From: Oscillospiraceae bacterium
GTDB lineage: Bacteria; Bacillota; Clostridia; Oscillospirales; Ruminococcaceae
DNA: 33,430 bases
Direction: 5' to 3'
Assembly (NCBI GenBank): GCA_020024215.1
Contig: JAHHUC010000016.1
Span: 1-33,430, forward strand
In this document: piece after piece, positions 22,305 to 29,602 of the stretch
Layout: the number at the start of each line of letters is the position of its first letter
How positions within the stretch are numbered: the stretch's first letter is position 1
The notes under the pieces: model-generated
Seen by the model: only the letters and a program-made list of their open reading frames with translations
What the model was told of the DNA's origin: nothing
Databases searched by the model: none
Program-made: the position numbers and the translations under genes

Positions 22305-23897
22305 ATGGAAAATAATAAGAGCCCTCTTTTGGAGATGCGAAATATAAAGAAGGACTTCTTTGGCAATCAGGTGCTTACAGATATAAGCCTTACTCTAAAC
22401 GAGGGCGAGGTTTTAGGTCTTGTGGGTGAAAACGGAGCCGGAAAGTCCACGCTTATGAAGATTCTCTTTGGTATGGATGTAATAACGGAAACGGGAGGAT
22501 ATGAGGGCGACATACTGATAAACGGAGAAAAAAAGGAATTTCATACGCCTTTTGAAGCTCTTGAGGCAGGCTTGGGAATGGTTCATCAGGAGTTTTCTCT
22601 TATCCCGGGCTTTACGGCCACAGAGAATATACTTCTTAATCGTGAGCCTCAAAAGAAAAACATACTCGCCCATGTTTTCGGTGACAGGCTGAATACCCTT
22701 GGGTATAAAAAAATGGATGAAGAGGCTGACGAAGCCATAGACAAAATGGGCATTGAGATAGATTCAAAGATGCGTATAAACAATATGCCCGTAGGTCATA
22801 AGCAGTTCACCGAAATTGCGCGCGAATTGAGCAAGAGAAACCTCAAGCTCCTCATTCTTGACGAGCCGACGGCTGTTCTTACAGAAAAAGAAGCCGAAGC
22901 CCTTTTGGAATCCATCAAAACTATGGCTAAAAGCGGAATTTCCATAATTTTTATCACGCACAGGCTTCAGGAAATCCTGGATGTATGCGACAAGGTTGTT
23001 GTGATGCGTGACGGCAGGGTTGTCAAGGATGTTGCTGCTGAGGAGACAAGTATATCCGACATGACCAAGAGCATGGTAGGAAGAGATGTAAACTTGCTGG
23101 GAAAAGGCGGCGAGGAAAGAAATTTTGACAATGCCAAAACAATTATGTCCATCAGAAATCTTTGGGTGGATATGCCCGGAGAAGAGGTAAAGGATGTAAA
23201 TTTGGATGTAAAGGAAGGCGAGATATTGGGTATAGGCGGACTTGCCGGACAGGGCAAGCTGGGAATACCCAACGGAGTTATGGGCCTTTATGATGCCGGC
23301 GGAGAGGTTTTGTTCGACGGTCAGAGCATACCTCTTAACAACCCGAGAAATTGTCTTAACGCGTCTCTTGCCTTTGTATCAGAGGACAGAAGAGGCGTGG
23401 GACTTCTCTTGAACGAATCCCTTGAGTGGAATATAGCTTTTCCCGCCATGCAGATACAGAATAAGTTCTTAAAGCCACTTTTCGGCGGATTGGTCAAGTG
23501 GAGAGACAATGCGGCCATACACCAGATAACAGAAAAATATATTTCCGAGCTGAGAATAAAATGCACCGGTTCTTTGCAGAAAGCAAAGGAGCTTTCCGGC
23601 GGAAATCAGCAAAAGGTCTGCCTTGCCAAGGTGTTTGCATTAGAGCCAAAGTTCCTCTTTGTTTCCGAGCCTACGCGAGGAATAGATGTGGGAGCTAAGG
23701 AGCTGGTGCTTGAAGCTTTGAAAAAGCTCAACAAGGAGAGGGGCGTTACAATAGTTATGATCTCCTCAGAATTGGAGGAGCTTCGTGTCACCTGTGACAG
23801 AGTTGCTATCGTTTCCGGAGGAAGGATAGCAGGCATACTTCCTTCCAGGTCATCCTCAGAGGATTTTGGTATGCTTATGGTAAGTCAGGTCAAGTAA
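22305..23897 (+). CDS. Tandem-domain ABC ATPase of RbsA/BMP-transporter type, DUF3798-associated
   Basis: This cytoplasmic energising subunit has two fused nucleotide-binding domains (530 aa). Domain 1 has a standard Walker A GENGAGKST (41-49) and Walker B LLILDEP (182-188), but its signature reads MPVGHKQ (161-167) instead of LSGGQ. Domain 2 has a degenerate Walker A (GGLAGQGKLG, 311-320), a canonical signature LSGGNQQK (430-437), and a Walker B reading FLFVSEPTRGID with Ser454 in place of the usual Asp. The good Walker A of domain 1 can pair with the good signature of domain 2, so one composite ATP site should work while the other is probably regulatory. This asymmetry exists in RbsA-like proteins, but the Ser in Walker B goes further. 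GGAAGGA lies about eight bases before the ATG. Confidence 0.92.
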   Translation: MENNKSPLLEMRNIKKDFFGNQVLTDISLTLNEGEVLGLVGENGAGKSTLMKILFGMDVITETGGYEGDILINGEKKEFHTPFEALEAGLGMVHQEFSLIPGFTATENILLNREPQKKNILAHVFGDRLNTLGYKKMDEEADEAIDKMGIEIDSKMRINNMPVGHKQFTEIARELSKRNLKLLILDEPTAVLTEKEAEALLESIKTMAKSGISIIFITHRLQEILDVCDKVVVMRDGRVVKDVAAEETSISDMTKSMVGRDVNLLGKGGEERNFDNAKTIMSIRNLWVDMPGEEVKDVNLDVKEGEILGIGGLAGQGKLGIPNGVMGLYDAGGEVLFDGQSIPLNNPRNCLNASLAFVSEDRRGVGLLLNESLEWNIAFPAMQIQNKFLKPLFGGLVKWRDNAAIHQITEKYISELRIKCTGSLQKAKELSGGNQQKVCLAKVFALEPKFLFVSEPTRGIDVGAKELVLEALKKLNKERGVTIVMISSELEELRVTCDRVAIVSGGRIAGILPSRSSSEDFGMLMVSQVK

Positions 23898-23908
23898 GGA
23901 GGGGTAAA

Positions 23909-24985
23909 ATGGAAAAACTGGGAAAAGCCTCAACAGGTCTTGAACTGAAAGATAAAATCAGGGATATGTTTAAAAGCTTGGGACTTCCGAGACTTATAAT
24001 GATAGGCTTCCTTATTTTTCTTTTCGTTGTTTCTCCCATAGTGGGAGCAGATCTTTCAAGGCAGATAGGAAATACTTTGAATCGTTTCAGCTGGAATGCG
24101 GTTATCGTTCTGGCGATGATACCTATGATACATTCCGGCTGCGGACTTAATTTTGGATTGCCCCTCGGAATCATATCCGGACTTTTGGGAGCTACGCTTT
24201 CCATAGAGATGGGCTTTACCGGCGGATTGAGCTTTATAATGGCAATGCTTATCTCCACACCCTTTGCGCTTTTATTCGGCTTTGGGTATGGAGTGCTGCT
24301 CAACAAGATAAAAGGCGGCGAGATGATGATAGCCACATATGTGGGCTTCTCCTCTGTGTCCTTCATGTGCATGATGTGGCTGCTTCTGCCGTATCACAAT
24401 CCAAAAATGGTTTGGGGACTTGCCGGCAAGGGACTTCGTGTAACCATATCCTTAGAGGGCTTTTATGACAAATTCCTTGCAGGAATGGGTGAAATAAGGA
24501 TAAATGACGATCTTATAATACCCACAGGCGCCCTTGTGTTCTTTGCGCTTTTGTCATTCCTCATGTGGGCATTTCTGCACACAAAGACCGGAACAGCCAT
24601 GACAGCAGTAGGCTCTAACCCTGTGTTTGCCAGGGCCTCCGGCATCAATATAGACAGAATGCGTATATTATCCGTCATCATGTCCACATGGCTTGCCGCC
24701 ATAGGCATACTTGTTTATGAGCAGGGCTTTGGATTCATTCAGCTTTATACAGCACCCTTTGCCATGACGCTTCCGGCAGTATCTGCCATTTTGATAGGCG
24801 GTGCTTCTGTAAACAAAGCTTCAATAGGAAATGTTATTTTGGGAACATTCCTTTTCCAGGGTATTGTTACAATGACGCCCACTGTCATGAATTCTGTTAT
24901 ACACACAGATATAAGTGAGCCCATAAGACAGGTTGTTTCCAATGGTATGATCCTTTACGCTCTTACCAGAAAGACGGAGGGATAA
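23909..24985 (+). CDS. ABC transporter permease, sugar/BMP type (first of pair)
   Basis: This inner-membrane pore subunit belongs to the BPD_transp_2 superfamily (RbsC/BmpC-like), 358 aa with about eight to ten membrane segments. It shares with the next gene the motif GCGLNFG (about 77-83) and a following LNKIKGGEMMIATYVGF stretch, which marks the two as paralogues. The region GTAMTAVGSNPVFARASGINIDRMR (about 229-253) is the conserved cytoplasmic loop that contacts the ATPase. It starts 11 bases after the ATPase stop with an AAGGAGGGG ribosome binding site. In this transporter class two different permeases form the heterodimeric channel. The transported molecule is unknown. Confidence 0.92.
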   Translation: MEKLGKASTGLELKDKIRDMFKSLGLPRLIMIGFLIFLFVVSPIVGADLSRQIGNTLNRFSWNAVIVLAMIPMIHSGCGLNFGLPLGIISGLLGATLSIEMGFTGGLSFIMAMLISTPFALLFGFGYGVLLNKIKGGEMMIATYVGFSSVSFMCMMWLLLPYHNPKMVWGLAGKGLRVTISLEGFYDKFLAGMGEIRINDDLIIPTGALVFFALLSFLMWAFLHTKTGTAMTAVGSNPVFARASGINIDRMRILSVIMSTWLAAIGILVYEQGFGFIQLYTAPFAMTLPAVSAILIGGASVNKASIGNVILGTFLFQGIVTMTPTVMNSVIHTDISEPIRQVVSNGMILYALTRKTEG

Positions 24986-24989
24986 AATA

Positions 24990-26123
24990 ATGAACAAAAA
25001 ACCTTTATTTAATTTTGAAAAGAAAAGCCTTACAGATATTCTAAAGGATAATTCTGTAACCTTGATGTTCGTTTTGATATGTATTATATGTGTTCCTTTG
25101 TCGGGACTTTCACCCTCATACCTTATCAATGAGGTGGTCACACGCGTTGGAAGAAACACATTCCTGATACTAAGCCTTATCATTCCAATTATGGCAGGAA
25201 TGGGACTTAATTTCGGTATGACATTAGGAGCGATGGCAGGAGAGCTTGCAATAATATTTGTGGTTGACTGGCAGATATGGGGTATTCCCGGGGTTATTCT
25301 TGCCATGATAATCTCCATACCGTTTTCTGTCATTTTAGGTCTTTTCTGCGGAGCTATGATGAATAAGGCAAAGGGCAGAGAAATGATCACCGGATACATA
25401 ATGAATTTCTTTATAGGCGGTGTTTATCTTCTTTTGGTTTTGTATGTAATGGGTACATTTATCCCCATAAAGCACGCAGCCTTGAGAATACCCAGAGGCT
25501 ACGGCCTCAGAAACACAATAAACCTCATATCCATGCGCCAGTGTCTTGATGATGCACTCCAGATAACAATAGGCGGAGTAAAAATTCCCATACTCACATT
25601 TATGGTGATAGGTCTGCTTTGCCTCTTTGTTATATGGTTCCGCAAGACCAAATTAGGTCAGGATATGCGAGCAGTAGGTCAGGATATGAATGTTGCAAGA
25701 GATGCAGGCATAAAGGTAGAGAGAACAAGAATAATTGCAATTGTTATCTCCACTGTATTTGCAGGCTTTGGAATGATAATCTATTTGCAGAATATGGGAA
25801 CCCTGTCTACATATAATGCTCATGCACAGATAGGAATGTTCTCCATTGCAGCTCTCTTAGTAGGCGGTGCGTCAGTTGAAAAGGCGTCCATAAGAAATGT
25901 ATTTCTCGGCGTAGTCCTTTTCCATACCATGTTTATTGTTGCACCTAAGGCAGGAGCTGCCATCACAGGAGACTCCATGATAGGAGAGCATTTCAGGGTG
26001 TTTGTTTCCTATGGAGTAATAACAATAGCACTTGTTATGTATGAAACCAACAAGCGGAACGAAAAGAACAGAAGGAACAAAAAGCTTCATTCTGCAAAGA
26101 AGGAGGGCACTGATAATGGATAA
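24990..26123 (+). CDS. ABC transporter permease, sugar/BMP type (second of pair)
   Basis: This is the second channel subunit (377 aa), a paralogue of the preceding permease. GMGLNFG is at about 70-76 and MNKAKGREMITGYIMNFF follows. The ATPase-contact loop reads GQDMRAVGQDMNVARDAGIKVERTR (about 222-246). The C-terminus is a lysine/arginine-rich cytoplasmic tail (about 352-377). The gene begins four bases after the previous stop, with GGAGGG overlapping the end of that gene. It overlaps the next gene by eight bases, so these genes are very likely translationally coupled. Confidence 0.92.
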   Translation: MNKKPLFNFEKKSLTDILKDNSVTLMFVLICIICVPLSGLSPSYLINEVVTRVGRNTFLILSLIIPIMAGMGLNFGMTLGAMAGELAIIFVVDWQIWGIPGVILAMIISIPFSVILGLFCGAMMNKAKGREMITGYIMNFFIGGVYLLLVLYVMGTFIPIKHAALRIPRGYGLRNTINLISMRQCLDDALQITIGGVKIPILTFMVIGLLCLFVIWFRKTKLGQDMRAVGQDMNVARDAGIKVERTRIIAIVISTVFAGFGMIIYLQNMGTLSTYNAHAQIGMFSIAALLVGGASVEKASIRNVFLGVVLFHTMFIVAPKAGAAITGDSMIGEHFRVFVSYGVITIALVMYETNKRNEKNRRNKKLHSAKKEGTDNG

Positions 26124-26592
26124 AAAGCGTACCTTCTTTGTAAGGCTTGCTGTCTTTGCAGCCGTAATAGCTTTGTCGGTACTTATGATGGTGATAGGCA
26201 GAGGTCACACCATCATAATAGAAAACAGCACCTTCGAGTATGAGGGCAAAACCTATGAGGCGGCATACAAGATAGTTGCATATGATAAAAACGGGGAAAG
26301 ATTTGCAAAGCTTTCCAAAAGAGAAAGAGGAAAAACCACCTGTATGGGTCAAAGCTATGCCTTTACTGTTGATATAACAGCAGAGAAGGACAAGGAGAGC
26401 AAGAGGGAGATAATATCTATTGATATCCCCTATAACCTTGACGGTGTTATAATCAATCTTCCTGCTTACATGGCAGGGCTTCCTCAAGAGGTTTACATGA
26501 CAGAATATGTAATTGCAGCAGAACCGGAGGAGGATTCTTCCTCTGTGCCCGCTGAGGATCAGGCATTTGATCCAAATGCTATAATCATGTAG
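26116..26592 (+). CDS. Single-pass membrane protein with extracytoplasmic domain, DUF3798-operon accessory (DUF6672-like)
   Basis: This is the last gene of the transport operon. The product is about 158 aa with one N-terminal membrane helix (about 9-29) ending in GRGHT, then a beta-rich exported domain (about 30-135; NSTFEYEGKTYEAAYKIV, YAFTVDITAEKD, REIISIDIPYNLDGVIINLP) and an acidic, Ser/Pro-rich tail. It matches what I remember as DUF6672 proteins that accompany DUF3798 transporters; no activity is known. The start at 26116 is chosen because AGGAGGG (26101-26107) lies eight bases upstream and the membrane helix follows directly; an open frame back to 26032 only shadows the permease. It may dock the binding protein or stabilise the permease pair, which is inference from position and topology. 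Confidence 0.8.
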   Translation: MDKKRTFFVRLAVFAAVIALSVLMMVIGRGHTIIIENSTFEYEGKTYEAAYKIVAYDKNGERFAKLSKRERGKTTCMGQSYAFTVDITAEKDKESKREIISIDIPYNLDGVIINLPAYMAGLPQEVYMTEYVIAAEPEEDSSSVPAEDQAFDPNAIIM

Positions 26593-26607
26593 AATCAGCA
26601 TATAATA

Positions 26608-26645
26608 AAGAACGGCAGTTTAACTGCCGTTCTTATTTTAATGGT
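26608..26645 (+). terminator. Intrinsic terminator of the DUF3798 operon
   Basis: AAGAACGGCAG (26608-26618) pairs perfectly with CTGCCGTTCTT (26624-26634) around TTTAA, followed by ATTTTAAT. The T tract is interrupted, but the stem is strong and well placed 15 bases after the last stop codon. Confidence 0.8.
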
Positions 26646-26690
26646 GTTATTTTTTACCTTCAGGCTTTAAGTGGCAATAAACAGCGCTCT

Positions 26691-26750
26691 TTAAACAAAA
26701 GAAGCGTTAGGCTAAAAAGCTTGAATTTATAGAATGCAGCGCTTCTTTTG
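26691..26750 (-). terminator. Probable terminator of the BlaI-M56 operon
   Basis: On the minus strand CAAAAGAAGCG (26750-26740) pairs perfectly with CGCTTCTTTTG (26706-26696), followed by TTTAAAG. The loop is long (33 bases) with a small inner stem, so efficiency is uncertain. Confidence 0.5.
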
Positions 26751-26766
26751 CGCAAAAGGCTTTCAT

Positions 26767-28971
26767 TTATTTTAGCTTCAAAAGCTTTTCTGCATCAAGC
26801 GCCCTGCCGTCCTTTCTTATTTCAAAATAAAGTTTTCCTGTGCTGTCATTGCTTTGGTTTTTCACTGTTCCTATATGCTCGCTTGGAAATACATACATAT
26901 TTTTCCCCATATGCTCATCATTCATAAAGCCGTAAACAGTCTCAAAGCCTTTTCCGTGATATAAAATCATATAGCTGCCTCTTTTTTTGTCAATAGCTTT
27001 GTATTCTGTGACAATTCCCGGCATGGAGGGATAGATATGCACTTCGTTTTCGGCATTGATTATAATTCCCTCACCTTTTTTTACATATTCTATATTCAGG
27101 CTATTTAAAGGAATATTGAATATTGCAGCCTCATTGCCTGAAGCATTATATTCATCTATAAGAAAAAGCATATCATCTATAAAGCCTTCAAATTCTTTCT
27201 CTGTCATGCCGTAATCGGTCACATGGCTTCCTTTATTTCCGTATTTTACAGCATATCTGTCCTCACTTAGAACAGATTTATCTGTATTGTATATAATGCC
27301 AAATTCCAAAAAAACACTGCCATCTTCATTATAGGCTTTAAGCTGTAAATAAATTATGGGGTGCTTCTTTTCTGAATAAGCCTTGTTTTTACTGTTATAT
27401 TCTGTTTTTATGCACTGTATGTGTATGTCATTTTTATTGCCCAAAAACGGATATTGTGAAGTGTTTTTTATAATAAGCTCTGTGTCGCCCACAGGATTTG
27501 TGCTGAAATTTATTTTATAGAGGCTGCTGTCATCTGTCAAACCCAGCCTTTTTTCTATTTCAGACTTAGTGAGCTTTACTATTTCTTCTCTTGTCATTCC
27601 CATCTGCTCCAAAGAATGGATTTTTTCATAATCCAAGCCCTCCTTTTCCATAGACAGCAGAAAATCTCCCCAATATACATCCCCTGCCTTATAAAGCAGC
27701 ATCTTCAGCTCAGATAGGATGACCGTTCCATAGTCTGCTTTTGCAAGCTCCTCCCTTGAAACCTTTTCATAGATGATGTCTGTCAATTTTGATGCGGCAG
27801 ATTTATCCAGCTTTTCTTCATTTGCAAGGACTAAAATTTTTCTTGCCAGCTCTCTTTCATCATATTTATTAAGATTATCTCTGCACCAAAGCCCGAAATC
27901 ATTTACTGCATCATCTATATCAGACTTGTCAAAGGGCTCGTTCTGACCTTTTTTAAATACTGTCATAAGATCTTCTATGCCCGCATCAGGCTTATTGGAG
28001 GAAGCTGATATGTCCATATCTTCTCCCTTCCCTGTAAATGTACAGCCGGCAGCTGCAAGGCTGAATGTAAGTATTACTGCAAGTGTGACAGCGGCTGTTC
28101 TTGGCTCCTTTGCTATGAGCGCTATTCTTTCCTTCAAATTCTTTTTATTATCTGACATTGTGGTTGCAACAGAAAAAATGACCTGTTTTTTGCCCGAGGA
28201 AATGTTTATCAGCGTTCTGCCATAGGAGGCTCTCTCCTGCTCCCCCAGCCTTTTAATTGTTCCCTCATCACAGGCAAGCTCCGAATCTTTTTGAGAAAGA
28301 AACGCAGCACACCAAACCAAAGGATTATACCAATGAATTGCAAGGCATAAAAGCCTCAGGGCAGACCATATATGGTCCTTGTGCAGATAGTGGGTAATTT
28401 CATGCTCCACCGAATGATAAAGCGCTGTTTTGTTTTCAAAAACCTCTTCTGTGACATAAATTGCAGGGCGGAAAAATCCAAAAAGACAGGGTGTTTCTGT
28501 TTTATTTGTTAAATATACAGAGAGCCTTGCATTTTTGTAATGTATGCTGCGTCTGTCTGAAATGAGGCCCTTTTTCAATTTAAAATTGGAAAATATAAAT
28601 ACAATGCCCACAGCTGCTGTTCCCAGCATCCAAATAAAAATATGCAAACTTATGTGAGACTGTGACTTTATTTCAGCCGCTGCATCCTGATGATTTACAA
28701 CAATATCATCCTCAGCAGAATCCTTTAACATGGCAGCAGACACATTTGTAATTGGCTGCTCGCTTATGCTTTGCTGCTCCTTTTCTGACGTTGGAATGAT
28801 GTTCAAAATGCTAAGGCTGCTGCTTCCTATGGAAAAGGGGATTAAAAGCCTTGCCAAAACCAAAAGCCAAAGGGCATATATAAGCCTTGAGCTTGCCCTG
28901 CCCTTTAAAAAACAGCGCAGAATCACTACTGCCAAAATCAAAAAAGATGAGCTTATTATCCATTCAAACAT
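26767..28971 (-). CDS. BlaR1-type M56 membrane metalloprotease with C-terminal degenerate M23/LytM domain
   Basis: This 734 aa membrane sensor/protease is expected to respond to an envelope signal and release repression by the adjacent BlaI-type regulator. The N-terminal half is BlaR1/MecR1-like: membrane helices at about 1-20, 31-47 and 111-128, a cytoplasmic zinc-protease domain with HEITH (190-194) and the downstream ELACDEG (about 231-237), then a fourth helix near 292-311. In place of a penicillin-binding sensor there is a long, unfamiliar extracellular region (about 315-625). It is followed by an M23-peptidase-like fold (about 636-734: GSYMILYHGKGFETVYGF, then HIGTVKN and STGKLYFEIRKDGR). 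The catalytic HLH is replaced by KLY, and the YxHL histidine is missing, so this domain is probably a binding pseudoenzyme. ATG follows the repressor's stop codon directly. Confidence 0.88.
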   Translation of the reverse strand: MFEWIISSSFLILAVVILRCFLKGRASSRLIYALWLLVLARLLIPFSIGSSSLSILNIIPTSEKEQQSISEQPITNVSAAMLKDSAEDDIVVNHQDAAAEIKSQSHISLHIFIWMLGTAAVGIVFIFSNFKLKKGLISDRRSIHYKNARLSVYLTNKTETPCLFGFFRPAIYVTEEVFENKTALYHSVEHEITHYLHKDHIWSALRLLCLAIHWYNPLVWCAAFLSQKDSELACDEGTIKRLGEQERASYGRTLINISSGKKQVIFSVATTMSDNKKNLKERIALIAKEPRTAAVTLAVILTFSLAAAGCTFTGKGEDMDISASSNKPDAGIEDLMTVFKKGQNEPFDKSDIDDAVNDFGLWCRDNLNKYDERELARKILVLANEEKLDKSAASKLTDIIYEKVSREELAKADYGTVILSELKMLLYKAGDVYWGDFLLSMEKEGLDYEKIHSLEQMGMTREEIVKLTKSEIEKRLGLTDDSSLYKINFSTNPVGDTELIIKNTSQYPFLGNKNDIHIQCIKTEYNSKNKAYSEKKHPIIYLQLKAYNEDGSVFLEFGIIYNTDKSVLSEDRYAVKYGNKGSHVTDYGMTEKEFEGFIDDMLFLIDEYNASGNEAAIFNIPLNSLNIEYVKKGEGIIINAENEVHIYPSMPGIVTEYKAIDKKRGSYMILYHGKGFETVYGFMNDEHMGKNMYVFPSEHIGTVKNQSNDSTGKLYFEIRKDGRALDAEKLLKLK

Positions 28972-29349
28972 TTAATCTCCTCCTTCTGCGTTTTTCAAAA
29001 TTGCGTACAGCTCGTCTATCTCCTGCCTTGAGAGGGCTTGCTTTTTGGTCAATGAGCTGACCATAAGGCTCACACTTCCCTTATAAACACGATGGAGGAA
29101 ATCCTCTGTCTGCTGCAAAGCAGCCTCCTCATGCTTCAATATGGGATAATAGACATTCTTTTTGCCCTCACTGTTCACACCCACCGCACCCTTATCCTCC
29201 AGACGCTTCAAAAGTGTCAGTGTGGTGCTTCTGCTCCAGCCATTGCTCAACTGCATACATTCGGTTATCTCTCTTCCTGTTTTGGGATTTTTTTCCCAAA
29301 GGCACTCCATTACAGCCCACTCGGACTGTGAAAGATTTACATTAGGCAT
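28972..29349 (-). CDS. BlaI/MecI/CopY family transcriptional repressor
   Basis: This is a DNA-binding repressor of about 125 aa. The winged-helix domain occupies the first 75 residues (LSQSEWAVMECLWEKNPKTG, then WSRSTTLTLLKRLEDKG, which holds the recognition helix). It is followed by the C-terminal dimerisation helices and a segment that M56 proteases cleave in the BlaI family. The ATG at 29349 is chosen because AGGAGTG lies just upstream; an upstream in-frame ATG at 29367 would put that site inside the gene. It is the first gene of an operon with the M56 sensor and probably represses its own promoter through two operators at 29368-29417. The regulated target beyond the operon is unknown. Confidence 0.92.
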   Translation of the reverse strand: MPNVNLSQSEWAVMECLWEKNPKTGREITECMQLSNGWSRSTTLTLLKRLEDKGAVGVNSEGKKNVYYPILKHEEAALQQTEDFLHRVYKGSVSLMVSSLTKKQALSRQEIDELYAILKNAEGGD

Positions 29350-29367
29350 TTTATCACTCCTAAACAT

Positions 29368-29417
29368 TGTCTACTATTGTAAACACAATATATCACATCT
29401 GTCTACATATGTCAACA
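29368..29417 (-). promoter_or_regulatory. Promoter with twin BlaI-type operators
   Basis: The minus strand carries TTGACA (29415-29410) and TATATT (29392-29387), 17 bases apart. Two matching 18-base near-palindromes overlap it: TGTCTACTATTGTAAACA (29368-29385) and TGTCTACATATGTCAACA (29400-29417), 32 bases apart, or about three helical turns. ACATATGT-type cores fit known BlaI/MecI sites. One covers the -35 and the other lies just downstream of the -10. Confidence 0.75.
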
Positions 29418-29602
29418 ATTTAATTTATAAAAAATCCTGCTCAAGCCAATAAAATAAGGCATGAACAGGAGATTTATTTTTTTACCCGCCTTTATAATTA
29501 AAAATTTCAAAGCTTTATACATGAATTTATCCTGCCAAAGCTATTTTAAATAAAAAGAACTGATATTTTTTCTTTTTTTAGATGCGTATAAAGATAAGGC
29601 CG

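Noticed and set aside
21521..22366. 281-codon minus-strand open frame opposite the DUF3798 gene
   Set aside because: It lies antisense to a confident coding gene, has no ribosome binding site, and its composition fits a codon-bias shadow.
26035..26601. 188-codon minus-strand open frame opposite the accessory membrane protein
   Set aside because: The plus-strand gene has a ribosome binding site, operon spacing and a membrane topology; the antisense frame has none of these.
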